From contig CAMLQY010000001.1 of NCBI GenBank assembly GCA_946482365.1, positions 186,001-250,000 of the forward strand: a stretch of 64,000 nucleotides of DNA. Direction: 5' to 3'. The notes beneath the pieces were generated by a model, which ran no database searches, was not told where the DNA came from, and saw only the letters and a list, made by a program, of their open reading frames with translations. Within the stretch, counting starts at the first letter, position 1, and each line of letters begins with the position of its first letter. Shown one piece after another: positions 26,316 through 34,569 of this stretch. The DNA comes from an uncultured Actinomycetes bacterium. Lineage in GTDB: Bacteria; Actinomycetota; Thermoleophilia; Solirubrobacterales; 70-9. The position numbers and the translations under genes were made by a program.

Positions 26316-26371
26316 ACTGGCCTCCCGGTTAGCTGACTGGATCGGGGGACACGTACCCGCGTGCCCTCCGC

Positions 26372-27199
26372 CTAACCCTCCCGCTTGCGCCAGTAACGGT
26401 CAAGCCCGCGCCACTGGTACTCGGGCGGGACGCACTGGATCAGGGTCTCGGCCGTGATCGGGTCGGCGTTCTCGGCGACGCGAAGCCGGTGGCGGTGCTC
26501 GTATTCCTGCTCGGAGAGCTCGCGCGCCAGCGCGGCCTCCTCGCGCAGGCGTTCGCGCACCTTCTCCAGGTGCTCGATCGGGTCGTCGACCTGGCCGAAG
26601 TGGGTGAGGGCGAGGCGCTCCGGCCTCCAGGACTCGACGATCGCGATCGAGTCGATCCAGGCCTCGACGTCGATGTCCGGCGGCGGCGTGGGGGGGACGA
26701 TCAGGCCGGAGGGCGGGATGCGGACCGCGGCGACGTCGCCGACGAAGGCGGTGCCGGTCCCTTCGTGCAGGTAGCAGACGTGGTGCGAGGCGTGGCCGGG
26801 CGTGTAGGCGACGCGCATGCCGAGCACGTCCTCGCCGCCCGCGAGCGGCTTCACGTTCGACTCGGGCACCGGCACGATCTCGCCCCAGAGGCGCTCCATC
26901 GCCTCGCCGTAGAGGCGCTCGGCGCTGGCCAGGAGCCGCGAGGGGTCGATCAGGTGCGGCGCGCCGCGCTCGTGGACGTAGACCTCCAGCTGGGGCCAGC
27001 GCCGCACCAGGGCCCCGGTCGCGGCGGCGTGGTCGAGGTGGATGTGGGTGAGCAGGAGCGCCTGCGGCTGCTCGTCGCCGAGCGCCTCCAGCAGCGTCTC
27101 CATCGAGGACTGGGGCCCCGGGTCGACCAGGCATCCGTCGACCTCCCAACAGCCGATCACCCGAGGGCGGCCGAGGTGCTCTACGTCGATGACCCGCAC
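26372..27199 (-). CDS. Metallo-beta-lactamase-fold hydrolase
   Basis: The 275-residue protein has the metal motif LLTHIHLDHAAATG near residue 50, then TPGHASHHVCYLHEG and FVGDVAAVRIP, and a C-terminal THFGQVDDP histidine. This set of ligands is complete for a binuclear zinc or iron centre. The C-terminal 70 residues are helical and charged. Homologues are annotated only as MBL-fold hydrolases, so the substrate is unknown. It starts with GTG 13 bases downstream of the epimerase gene and is probably cotranscribed with it. Confidence 0.87.
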   Translation of the reverse strand: MRVIDVEHLGRPRVIGCWEVDGCLVDPGPQSSMETLLEALGDEQPQALLLTHIHLDHAAATGALVRRWPQLEVYVHERGAPHLIDPSRLLASAERLYGEAMERLWGEIVPVPESNVKPLAGGEDVLGMRVAYTPGHASHHVCYLHEGTGTAFVGDVAAVRIPPSGLIVPPTPPPDIDVEAWIDSIAIVESWRPERLALTHFGQVDDPIEHLEKVRERLREEAALARELSEQEYEHRHRLRVAENADPITAETLIQCVPPEYQWRGLDRYWRKREG

Positions 27200-27212
27200 G
27201 GCGCCGCGGCGC

Positions 27213-28208
27213 TCAGGCCGCCGGAGAGGGGAAGCGCTCGTCGGCTTCCAGGGTCTGGCGCATGCCCTCCTCCATGCCGCGAGGCGCGTATCCGAGCTCG
27301 CGGCTTGCCTTCTCGTGGCTCGCCCAGAAGGTGACCCCGTCGGCGGAGGAGATCAGCTCGTGCAGGTTGGGCGGCTGGCCCATCAGCTTCCCGACCAGCG
27401 GCCCGAAGGGCGCCATCGCCTTGATCAACCCGGTCGGCAGCGCCCGCTTCGGCGCCTTTCGCCCGGAGAGGCCGGCGACGGTCTCGATCGCGTCGCGCAT
27501 CGTCGTCACCGGCCCGCTGAGCACGTAGGCCTCGCCGCTCCTGCCCTTGTCGAGGGCGAGCAGGATGCCGCCGGCGATGTCCTCGACGTGGGTCATGCAG
27601 ATCCCCAGCTCGGGGAAGGGGAGCAGCGGCAGCCGGCCGGCGAAGAACTGCTCGAGCAGGTCGGCCACCTGAGAGGTGTCGCCGGGGCCGTAGACCCCGC
27701 CCGGCTGGACGATCACGCAGGGCAGGCCCTCCTCGGCGATGAAGCGTTCGGCGATGCGCTGCGATTCGAGCTTCGTCTCCTCGTAGTAGGAGGTGAATTC
27801 CTTGCCCGGGTGCCTGTAGGTCTCGTCGACGACCTTGCGGTGCGTGTTGCCGAAGGCACCCACGGTCGAGACGTGGACGACCTTGGGGACCTCGGTCTCC
27901 AGGGCGGCCTGCATCACCCGCTCGGTGCCCTTGACGTTGGCCTCGTACATCGCCGGGTGCCGCTTGACCGGGATCCCGACCTCGTACATCGCGGCGACGT
28001 GGACGACCGCGTCGGCGCCCTCCATGCCCTGGCGGAGCGCCGCCTCGTCGCCGAGGTCTCCGGTGAGGAGCGCGCAGCCGAGCCCAGACAGCTTCGCGCC
28101 CTTCTCGGGGCTTCGCACCAGGCAGGCCACGTCGTCGCCGCGGGCGCGCAGCTGGCGCACGACCTCGCCGCCGATGAACCCCGTCCCTCCTGTGACGAAG
28201 ACCTTCAC
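27213..28208 (-). CDS. NAD-dependent epimerase/dehydratase (extended SDR)
   Basis: The 331-residue protein has the Rossmann motif VTGGTGFIGGEVVRQL, VHVAAMYEVG, and the catalytic YYEETK (Tyr-x3-Lys) after VHVSTVGAFGNT. PGGVYGPGD and MTHVEDIAGGILLAL follow. Relatives act on NDP-sugars, dihydroflavonols or hopanoid precursors, so the substrate is open. GTG 28208 was chosen because TAGGCT lies seven bases upstream and the Rossmann strand begins at once; the frame is open much further but is antisense to hflX. Confidence 0.87.
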   Translation of the reverse strand: MKVFVTGGTGFIGGEVVRQLRARGDDVACLVRSPEKGAKLSGLGCALLTGDLGDEAALRQGMEGADAVVHVAAMYEVGIPVKRHPAMYEANVKGTERVMQAALETEVPKVVHVSTVGAFGNTHRKVVDETYRHPGKEFTSYYEETKLESQRIAERFIAEEGLPCVIVQPGGVYGPGDTSQVADLLEQFFAGRLPLLPFPELGICMTHVEDIAGGILLALDKGRSGEAYVLSGPVTTMRDAIETVAGLSGRKAPKRALPTGLIKAMAPFGPLVGKLMGQPPNLHELISSADGVTFWASHEKASRELGYAPRGMEEGMRQTLEADERFPSPAA

Positions 28209-28215
28209 GCGGGGG

Positions 28216-28249
28216 AGCCTAGCTGGCCGGCCAGTCCCGCACCTACAAT
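28216..28249. promoter_or_regulatory. Divergent promoter region between epimerase and hflX, with central palindrome
   Basis: On the minus strand TAGGCT (28216-28221) precedes the epimerase GTG by seven bases. On the plus strand TACAAT (28244-28249) precedes the hflX ATG by nine bases. Between them lies the perfect palindrome CTGGCCGGCCAG (28223-28234), a possible operator acting on both genes. Confidence 0.45.
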
Positions 28250-28258
28250 CGAAAGTCG

Positions 28259-29635
28259 ATGCAACGATCGCGGAACGGACGCACGGCGCAGACGCGCTAC
28301 GCCACGAAGGAGGCCGGCGTCTCCAACCCCCGGGCCCGGCAGCGGGCTCTCGCGATCGGCATCGCAGGCGGGCGGGCCGAGGCCGACCCGCTGGCCGAGC
28401 TGAAGGAGCTGCTGCGCACCGCCGGCGTCGCCACGGCGGGCGAGGCGATGCAGCAGCGCGACGCGCCCGACCCCGACCGCTACGTCGGCCGCGGCAAGCT
28501 GGACGAGCTGAAGGAGCAGATCGCCGCCTGCGACGCAAACCTAGTCGCCTGCGACGACGAGCTGGCGCCGCGGCAGGAGCGCAACCTGGAGGCGGCGCTC
28601 GGCGTGCCGGTGATCGACCGCACCGCGGTGATCCTCGACATCTTCGCCGACCACGCCCACTCGGCCGAGGGCAAGCTCCAGGTCGAGCTGGCCCAGCTGG
28701 AATACAACATGGCCCGCATGCGGGGGCTCTGGACCCACCTCGAGCGCCTCGGCGCGGGCAGGATGGACGGCGGCATCGGCACCAGGGGCCCGGGCGAGAG
28801 CCAGATCGAGACCGACCGCCGCCTGGCCCGCGACCGCATCGCCGCCCTGCGCCGCCGGCTGGCGCGGCTGAAGCGCAACCGCGGCGTGATGCGGGCCCGC
28901 CGCGAGCGCTCATCGCTTCCCCGGGTCGCCCTCGCCGGCTACACCAACGCCGGCAAGTCGACCCTGCTGAACGCCCTGACGGGCGCCGACGTCGCCGTCG
29001 CCGACCAGCTCTTCCACACGCTCGACCCGACCACCCGAAGCCTCGAGCTGTCGGGGCGCGACTACCTGCTGACCGACACCGTCGGCTTCATCGAGAAGCT
29101 GCCCCACCAGCTGGTCGAGGCCTTCAAGGCGACCCTGGAGGAGACCGTTCTCGCCGACCTGGTCCTGCACGTCGTCGACGCCGCCGCCTCCGAGGAGCGC
29201 CGCCGCGCCGACATCCGCGCGGTCGACGAGGTGCTGGAGGAGATCGAGGCCGGCGGTAGCCCGCGCCTGCTCGTGCTCAACAAGGCCGACCTGCTCGACG
29301 CCGAGGGCCGCGAGGAGGCCCTCATGCGCCACCCCGGCGCCGTCCTCGTCTCGGCTCTGACCGGTGAGGGGCTCGACGAGCTGCGGGGGCGGATCGAGGC
29401 GGCCTTCGAGGACACACTGGCCGAGGTGGAGCTGCTGGTCCCCTACGCCGAAGGAGGACGGCTACACGAGCTTCATGAAGTCGCCGGCAAGCTCGACCGC
29501 AAAGACCGAGCCGACGGGGTCCTCGTTCAGGCCAAGGTTCCGCTGGCGGAGCTGCACCGTTTCAACGACCTCAGGACCAACGGAGATGGCGCGGCGGGTC
29601 CTGTCGCGGATTTGGTGCCACCACCCCTGCGGTAG
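28259..29635 (+). CDS. hflX: Ribosome-associated GTPase HflX
   Basis: HflX splits stalled or stressed ribosomes. The 458-residue protein has the N-terminal HflX domain (RYVGRGKLDELKEQI, VIDRTAVILDIFADHAHS, GTRGPGESQIETDRR), then the G domain with AGYTNAGKSTLLNAL, DTVGFIEKLP and NKADLLD. A C-terminal domain follows. The last dozen codons (AAGPVADLVPPPLR) and the stop are provided by a palindromic repeat also found at 57327. The ATG fits a leaderless transcript from TACAAT. Confidence 0.95.
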   Translation: MQRSRNGRTAQTRYATKEAGVSNPRARQRALAIGIAGGRAEADPLAELKELLRTAGVATAGEAMQQRDAPDPDRYVGRGKLDELKEQIAACDANLVACDDELAPRQERNLEAALGVPVIDRTAVILDIFADHAHSAEGKLQVELAQLEYNMARMRGLWTHLERLGAGRMDGGIGTRGPGESQIETDRRLARDRIAALRRRLARLKRNRGVMRARRERSSLPRVALAGYTNAGKSTLLNALTGADVAVADQLFHTLDPTTRSLELSGRDYLLTDTVGFIEKLPHQLVEAFKATLEETVLADLVLHVVDAAASEERRRADIRAVDEVLEEIEAGGSPRLLVLNKADLLDAEGREEALMRHPGAVLVSALTGEGLDELRGRIEAAFEDTLAEVELLVPYAEGGRLHELHEVAGKLDRKDRADGVLVQAKVPLAELHRFNDLRTNGDGAAGPVADLVPPPLR

Positions 29636-29682
29636 CTAAAGCTTCCTCGGGGTGGTCCCCCAAATCCACGCCACCCCCCGCG
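29591..29682. repeat. Palindromic element, GCGGGTCCTGTC family, copy 2 (in hflX 3' end)
   Basis: The element folds on itself: GCGGCGGGT with the final CCCCGCG region, GGATTTGG with CCAAATCC, and CCACCCC with GGGGTGG, leaving a loop that contains AGCTAAAGCT. It is almost identical, in inverted orientation, to 57327-57419, with about three differences over 92 bases. It encodes the end of HflX and runs up to the putative dut promoter. Confidence 0.75.
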
Positions 29683-29705
29683 AGACACCGTTAGGGTGGA
29701 GCGCC

Positions 29706-30137
29706 GTGGAGCTGCCGGTAGCAAGGTTGAATGACCAAGCGGTCCTGCCGACTCGTGCCCACCAGGGCGATGCTGGGTTGGACCTGTATGCATGCGAGGC
29801 TGCTCATATCGGGCCGGGCGAGAGATGGAGTGTCGGCACCGGGGTGGCTGTGGAGATCCCGGAGGGGCATGCAGGGCTGGTGCTTCCTCGGTCCGGCTTG
29901 GCGAAGAAGCATGGGATCTCGCTGGTCAACGCGCCGGGCCTGATCGACTCGGGGTACCGGGGCGAGATCCGGGTGCTGCTGCTCAACACCGACCCGGCCG
30001 AGACCTTCCGGGTCGAGCCCGGCGACCGCATCGCCCAGCTGGTGATCTCTCCGATTGCGCTCGCCGACCCTCTCGAAGCGGAGTCCCTCGCGGACTCAGC
30101 TCGGGGAGATGGCGGCTTCGGCTCAAGCGGCTGCTGA
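29706..30137 (+). CDS. dut: dUTP diphosphatase
   Basis: The trimeric dUTPase keeps uracil out of DNA. All five motifs are present in 143 residues: AGLDLYA, PRSGLAKKHGI, NAPGLIDSGYRGEI, RIAQLVI and the C-terminal RGDGGFGSSG. GTG 29706 was chosen because TAGGGT (29692-29697) lies eight bases upstream and the family begins at this point. Codon choice in the first third is less GC-biased than in its neighbours. The stop codon is followed immediately by a hairpin element that fills the gap to the convergent gatD. Confidence 0.95.
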   Translation: MELPVARLNDQAVLPTRAHQGDAGLDLYACEAAHIGPGERWSVGTGVAVEIPEGHAGLVLPRSGLAKKHGISLVNAPGLIDSGYRGEIRVLLLNTDPAETFRVEPGDRIAQLVISPIALADPLEAESLADSARGDGGFGSSGC

Positions 30138-30248
30138 AGCCCATCCCGGCAGGGGTGGAACGTCTTGTACTTTTTCGCGAGTGCGGTTCGAGCGCCAGCA
30201 GTATCCGCTGCTCGAAAAAGTTAAGTGGAACCCCTGCCGGGATGGGCT
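30138..30248. repeat. Hairpin element with GGAACGTCTTGTAC core, copy 2
   Basis: Perfect 19-base arms (30138-30156 and 30230-30248) enclose the conserved strands GGAACGTCTTGTAC-TTTTTCG (30157-30177) and CGAAAAAGTTAAGTGGA (30213-30229) around a 35-base loop. The element begins on the base after the dut stop codon and ends on the base before the gatD stop codon, so it fills the convergent gap exactly. It may serve as a two-way terminator here. Confidence 0.85.
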
Positions 30249-30989
30249 TCACGCACCAAGAGCAGCCAGCCGCGCCGACTCGTGAGCCGCCAGCTCCAAG
30301 CGGTCGTCGAGGGGCTCCAACTCGGGGCGCTTGCCGTAGCGGTGCTCCAGGGCGAGGGCGATCAGGTGGTCGGCCAGCCAGGCGTTCTTGGGGAGGAGGG
30401 GGCCGTGCAGGTAGGTGCCGATCAGGTTGGCCTTCCTGACGCCCTCGAGGCCGTCCTCGCCGTTGTTGCCGAAGCCCTCGAGCACGCGGCCGAACGGCTC
30501 TTCGCCGGGGCCGAGGTAGGTGCGGCCGCCGTGGTTCTCGAAGCCGGCGACGGTGCGGGCGCCACCGCCGAGGTCGACCTCGATCGCGACGTTGCCGATC
30601 AGCCGCGGGCCGGGCTTTCGCACCGTCTCCAGGTCGGCCAGGCCGAGGCCCTCCAACCGCTCCTCGCCGAGCTGGTAGCTGTGGCCCAGCAGTTGGTAGC
30701 CGCCGCAGACCGCGAGCACCGCGGTCCCGTCGCCGACCGCGGCGCCCAGCGCCTCGCGCTTGGTCTCGACCATGTCGGCGGCGACGGCGCGCTGGTCGCG
30801 GTCCTGGCCGCCGCCGAGGTAGACCAGGTCGTGGGAGCCTGGCTCGAAGCGCTCGCCGGGCCCCGCGGCGGCGTACTCAAAGCCGATGCCCCGCCACTCG
30901 CAGCGCCGCCGCAGGAAGAGGATGTTGCCGCGGTCGGCGTAGATGTTCATCTGCTCGGGGTAGAGGGCGAGCAGGCGCAGCGCCGTCAC
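30249..30989 (-). CDS. gatD: Lipid II isoglutaminyl synthase glutaminase subunit
   Basis: GatD is the class I glutamine amidotransferase partner of MurT; together they amidate the D-glutamate of lipid II. The 246-residue protein starts with LRLLALYPEQMNIYADRGN. It has the nucleophile Cys in LAVCGGYQLLG near residue 90 and the catalytic His in IGTYLHGPLLPKN near residue 190. GTG 30989 overlaps the stop of the methyltransferase gene (GTGA); the longer upstream frame is antisense or out-of-frame. Normally gatD touches murT, but here a methyltransferase gene separates them. Confidence 0.92.
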   Translation of the reverse strand: MTALRLLALYPEQMNIYADRGNILFLRRRCEWRGIGFEYAAAGPGERFEPGSHDLVYLGGGQDRDQRAVAADMVETKREALGAAVGDGTAVLAVCGGYQLLGHSYQLGEERLEGLGLADLETVRKPGPRLIGNVAIEVDLGGGARTVAGFENHGGRTYLGPGEEPFGRVLEGFGNNGEDGLEGVRKANLIGTYLHGPLLPKNAWLADHLIALALEHRYGKRPELEPLDDRLELAAHESARLAALGA

Positions 30990-31738
30990 GGCGCCTTCTC
31001 CAGCAGCACCACGGTCGAGCCGACATGGGCTTCGGTGGCCGGGATCTCGCGCCGGCCGATAGGCAGCAGCCCGGCCTCGGCGGCTTCGCCTTCGAGCTGC
31101 TCGGCGCCGAGCATCCGCAGCTCGACCTCGTTCATCTCGTCCTCCATGTTCCCCTCGGGGTCGACGGTCTGGCGCAGGCGGCGCAGCACGATCCGGTCGG
31201 GTTCGACGACCGGCTCCAGCGGCAGGCTCGAGTAGATCCAGCCGTCCACCTGGCGCACGTCGGGCAGCGGCGGGGGCGCTCCTTGGGGTGCCGGCGGCAG
31301 CTCCTCGACGATCGCGAAGGCGGCGCGGCTGCCCGGGTCCATGCAGTCGGCGGTGCAGCGAAGGCAGTCGCCGCGCTCTTCGCCGTCGCTCAGCAGCTGG
31401 ATCAGCTGCATCGGCGCGAGGACCAGGCTGAACATGGTCCCGAAGGGGCCGAAGTCGCGGACGTCCTCCACCTCCGCGTCGCCACTGGTTCCCCGGCACT
31501 TCTCCCACACGGCCCCGACCAGCTCGGGGTCCCAGTCGAGGCCGATCACCAGGTTGGGCAGGCGAGCGGAAAGGTGTTGGACGACGCGGCCGGCACCGCA
31601 CCCGAGCTCCATGATCGCGTCGTTCTCGCCCAGCGGAGCGGCCAGCTCCTCCCAGAGCGGCAGATCGGCCTCGTAGTCGCCGCACTCCACTTCGTTCCAG
31701 ATGACCGCCTCGGGGTCGCTCTCGAAGGCCTCCCTCAT
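30986..31738 (-). CDS. SAM-dependent methyltransferase within the murT-gatD operon
   Basis: The 250-residue class I methyltransferase has the SAM motif IMELGCGAGRVVQHLSAR near residue 45, then VIGLDWDPELV, and LVLAPMQLIQLL at the motif IV position. The C-terminal half (VDGWIYSSLPLEPV, DEMNEVELRML) resembles small-molecule methyltransferases. Both ends overlap the neighbours by four bases (ATGA with murT, GTGA with gatD), so the three genes are translationally coupled. The context suggests a link to cell-wall precursor modification or sensing, but the substrate is unknown. Confidence 0.8.
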   Translation of the reverse strand: MREAFESDPEAVIWNEVECGDYEADLPLWEELAAPLGENDAIMELGCGAGRVVQHLSARLPNLVIGLDWDPELVGAVWEKCRGTSGDAEVEDVRDFGPFGTMFSLVLAPMQLIQLLSDGEERGDCLRCTADCMDPGSRAAFAIVEELPPAPQGAPPPLPDVRQVDGWIYSSLPLEPVVEPDRIVLRRLRQTVDPEGNMEDEMNEVELRMLGAEQLEGEAAEAGLLPIGRREIPATEAHVGSTVVLLEKAP

Positions 31739-33108
31739 CGCCAGAACTCCTCTGCGTGCCCGCGGTCCGCGAGCAGCTTGCGCAGCTCCAGCAGGGCGGT
31801 GTAGGTGGGAAGGGCGAAGAGGCGCCCGCCGGCGCCGTCGAGCGCCCGGTCGAGCGAGGCCCCGATCCCCGGCTCCACCTCGATCGCCTCCACTGGCCAT
31901 CCAGAGTACTTCAGGCGTACCGCAAGCTCCGCCGCCCGCGTCCCGGCGCAGACGACCCTGCGCACCGCGCCCTCCAGCAGCTCGAAATCGGCGTCCCAGA
32001 CCCAGGAGACGTCGCGCCCGTCGGCGATCCGGTCGTTGAGGGCGATCCAGAGATCCAGCCCTTCCTCGCCGGCCTCGAGGCGGAGCGTGCGCAGCACCTC
32101 GTTGGCGCCGGCCGGGTTCTTGATCAGCAGAATCGAGAGCGACGTTCCGCCGACCTCGATCGTCTCGACCCGGCCGAACGCCGTCCTCATCCCGGCCAGG
32201 GCGGAGGCGATCCGCTCCGGCGCCACGCCGAGCTCCAGCCCGGCGGCGACCGCGGCCAGGGCGTTGTAGACGTTGTAGAGGCCGGGGAGGGGGAGCTCCA
32301 GCCGGATCGGGCCGGAAGGGGTGCGCAGCGCCACGCGCGAACCCTTCATGCCGAGCAGCTCGATCCCGGTCGCCGCCACCGCGGGCTCCGGGCGCCGCGC
32401 GCCGCAGCCGGGACAGGAGTAGTGGCCGAGGTGGCCGACGAAGGCCCGCTCGTAGGCATAGGGATGGCCGCAGCGGCGGCAGTGCTTGGCATCGAAGGCG
32501 TGCTGGAGCTCGGGCAACGCCTGCGCGGCGTCCTCGATGCCGAAGTAGGCGACGCCCTCGCGCGGCTCGCCGGCCGCGTCGCGGCCGAGGTCGGCGATCT
32601 CCGGGTCGTCGGCGTTGAGGACGAAGCGCGTGCGGCCCGCCCGCGCCTCGACGACCCGTGTCCAGTCACCGGCGAGGGCCTCCATCTCCCCGTAGCGGTC
32701 GAGCTGGTCGCGGAAGAGGTTGCCGAGGACGATCAGCGAGGGGTCGAGCTGGCCGGCCACCTGCCCGAGCCAGGCCTCGTCGACCTCGAAGAGGCCTTCC
32801 TGCCCCTGCTGCTCGAGCAGGGCAGTGGCGACGCCCCAGGTCATGTTCGAGCCGGCCCGGTTGTGGATCGGCCGGCGACCGTCGGCCTCGAGGAGGGCGG
32901 CGATCATCCCCGCCGTGGTCGTCTTGCCGTTGGTGGCGCTGACGATCGTCGTGCCGCCGTCGAGACCCGCCCCCAGGCGCCGCAGCGCCTCGGGCTCCAG
33001 CTTCAGCAGGAGGCGCCCGGGGAGGGTGGTGCCGCCGCCGCGGCCGCTCCTGCGGCTGGCGGCGCCCACCGCGCGGGCGAGGGCGACCTTCGCGCCGAAG
33101 GCGGTCAA
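31735..33108 (-). CDS. murT: Lipid II isoglutaminyl synthase Mur ligase subunit
   Basis: The 457-residue Mur-ligase-like protein has the ATP loop VSATNGKTTTAGM near residue 58, DEAWLGQVAGQLDP, NLFRDQLDRYGEM and VLNADDPEIADLG. The MurT-specific zinc ribbon is formed by CRRCGHPY and YSCPGCGARRP. The C-terminal DUF1727 domain follows, with LLIKNPAGANEVLRTL and ALNDRIADGRDVSW. It activates the D-Glu carboxylate of lipid II for GatD-dependent amidation. The start overlaps the stop of the upstream lipid kinase gene. Confidence 0.94.
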   Translation of the reverse strand: MTAFGAKVALARAVGAASRRSGRGGGTTLPGRLLLKLEPEALRRLGAGLDGGTTIVSATNGKTTTAGMIAALLEADGRRPIHNRAGSNMTWGVATALLEQQGQEGLFEVDEAWLGQVAGQLDPSLIVLGNLFRDQLDRYGEMEALAGDWTRVVEARAGRTRFVLNADDPEIADLGRDAAGEPREGVAYFGIEDAAQALPELQHAFDAKHCRRCGHPYAYERAFVGHLGHYSCPGCGARRPEPAVAATGIELLGMKGSRVALRTPSGPIRLELPLPGLYNVYNALAAVAAGLELGVAPERIASALAGMRTAFGRVETIEVGGTSLSILLIKNPAGANEVLRTLRLEAGEEGLDLWIALNDRIADGRDVSWVWDADFELLEGAVRRVVCAGTRAAELAVRLKYSGWPVEAIEVEPGIGASLDRALDGAGGRLFALPTYTALLELRKLLADRGHAEEFWR

Positions 33109-33998
33109 GGGCCGGCTGCGGGCGCGAGCACGCTGAGGGCGCGGGGGAGGACGCGCAGCGAGGCGGGGAGCTCTGTCAGGTGCTCGCCGTCCGCGTAGAC
33201 GGGGAACGGGCGGCTCGCGGTCAGTTCGAGGTGGGGGGCACGGAAGACGCGCACCTGGCCCTCCTCGACGTGGGTGCCCTTGAACACCTTCGGCAGGTTA
33301 CCCACGAAGCGCAGCTTGCTTCCCTCGCCGATGGTGACGACGTCGAACTCGCCGTCGTCGAGCTCGGCGTCGGGCGCGATGTACATGCCGCCGCCGAAGG
33401 CGCGGCTGTTGGCAACCGAGACCGAGTAGCCGGTGAACCGGTAGCGCTCCTCGTCGACCCGGATCGTGAAGCGGCCGGGCTTCCAGGCCAGCAGCGTGCG
33501 GACGGCGGCGTAGGCGTAGACGAGGTTGCCGCGCATGAAGGAGGTCTCGTTGGCCACCCGGTTGGCTTCGGAGTCGAAGCCGACGCTGACGATGCCGAGG
33601 AAGCGCTTGCCGTTGGCCTCGCCGACGTCGATCCGCCGGGTTTCCCCGGCGGCGAGGACCGCGACGGCGCCGGCCGGGTCGTCGGGGATGCCGAGCACGC
33701 GGGCGAGGTCGTTGCCGCGACCGCCCGGGACGATCCCCAGCGGCGTCTCGGCACCGGCCATCGCCCCGCCGACGGCGCCGACGAGGCCGTCGCCGCTGCA
33801 GACGACGGGCAGCTCACCCGCCTCGACCGCGTGCAGCGCCCGCTCCACGCCGTCCTCGAGGCCCTTGGTCCGCTCGACCCGGAAGGGGATCCGCCGCTCG
33901 TCCAGCTCCTGCTCGACCCTGGGCAGCAGCTTCAGCGTGCGGCCGTGCGCGGAGTGCGGGTTGACCAGCAGGGTGAGCGGCAGTCCCTCGATCGCCAT
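33105..33998 (-). CDS. Diacylglycerol/sphingosine kinase-family lipid kinase
   Basis: The 297-residue DAGK_cat protein starts with LTLLVNPHSAHGRT. It has a GGDGT-type nucleotide loop, here CSGDGLVG (first Gly to Ser, Thr to Leu), then GIVPGGRGNDLARVLGIP. The C-terminal part contains SVGFDSEANRVAN and FPVYADGEHL. Relatives phosphorylate diacylglycerol or related lipids at the membrane. It is the first gene of the murT-methyltransferase-gatD operon, with TAGGCT nine bases before its ATG. The altered GGDG loop is a caution about activity. Confidence 0.88.
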   Translation of the reverse strand: MAIEGLPLTLLVNPHSAHGRTLKLLPRVEQELDERRIPFRVERTKGLEDGVERALHAVEAGELPVVCSGDGLVGAVGGAMAGAETPLGIVPGGRGNDLARVLGIPDDPAGAVAVLAAGETRRIDVGEANGKRFLGIVSVGFDSEANRVANETSFMRGNLVYAYAAVRTLLAWKPGRFTIRVDEERYRFTGYSVSVANSRAFGGGMYIAPDAELDDGEFDVVTIGEGSKLRFVGNLPKVFKGTHVEEGQVRVFRAPHLELTASRPFPVYADGEHLTELPASLRVLPRALSVLAPAAGP

Positions 33999-34007
33999 CG
34001 AGTCGGC

Positions 34008-34013
34008 AGCCTA
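34008..34013 (-). promoter_or_regulatory. Putative -10 (TAGGCT) for the lipid kinase-murT-gatD operon
   Basis: On the minus strand TAGGCT ends nine bases before the ATG at 33998 with no Shine-Dalgarno, consistent with a leaderless operon mRNA. Confidence 0.45.
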
Positions 34014-34028
34014 GTGCCGCGGCGCGGG

Positions 34029-34553
34029 TCAGCCGGGCCGGCCGAGGCGGCCGACGTAGAAGTTGCCGTTCCCGGCCTCCCCGGTCCGCACCGCGGCGAA
34101 GCCCTGCCTCGCGAGGCCCCGGGCAAGCGAACGGGGTCGCGGACGCAGGGGCCACCTCGGGCCCTCCAGGTAGATCAGGTGACCGCCGGGGCGCAGGACC
34201 CGCACGATCTCCCTTGGCCAGAGGCCCCCGCGCAGCTGGGCGACGAGGTCGAAGAGCTCGTCTGGGTAGGGGAGGGAGGAGGGCTTGCCCACCTTGAACG
34301 CAACCCGCCCCTCGGGGTCGAGGCCGGTCCGGGCGGTTGCCTCCCGGATCAGCTCCGGCGACGGGTCCAGCCCCCGGACCCGCGCCGCTGGGAACTCGCG
34401 CGCCAGCAGCAGCACGGCCTCGCCGTCCCCGCAGCCGACGACTAGAGCACGTTCGGGGGCCGGCACGTGCAGCACGGCAGATGCCAGCGAGATCAGGGGT
34501 GAGGCGGGCACGGTCCCCGATGATCGCAAGCGCCGGGGCAGCCACCCGATCAT
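34029..34553 (-). CDS. SAM-dependent methyltransferase (small)
   Basis: The 174-residue protein has a class I SAM fold: ALVVGCGDGEAVLLLARE, VRGLDPSPELIREA, FDLVAQLRGGLWP and REIVRVLRPGGHLIYLEG. It covers essentially only the core domain, without a recognisable substrate-binding insert. The ATG lies only 16 bases from the divergent cyclophilin start. Its stop is 15 bases upstream of the promoter of the lipid kinase operon. The substrate is unknown. Confidence 0.75.
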   Translation of the reverse strand: MIGWLPRRLRSSGTVPASPLISLASAVLHVPAPERALVVGCGDGEAVLLLAREFPAARVRGLDPSPELIREATARTGLDPEGRVAFKVGKPSSLPYPDELFDLVAQLRGGLWPREIVRVLRPGGHLIYLEGPRWPLRPRPRSLARGLARQGFAAVRTGEAGNGNFYVGRLGRPG

Positions 34554-34569
34554 CTAGGCTTCCGCCGCG

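Noticed and set aside
30138..30248. CRISPR repeat or transposon end
   Set aside because: Copies are single and far apart with no spacers, and there is no transposase gene near any copy. The arms differ between copies, unlike typical terminal repeats.
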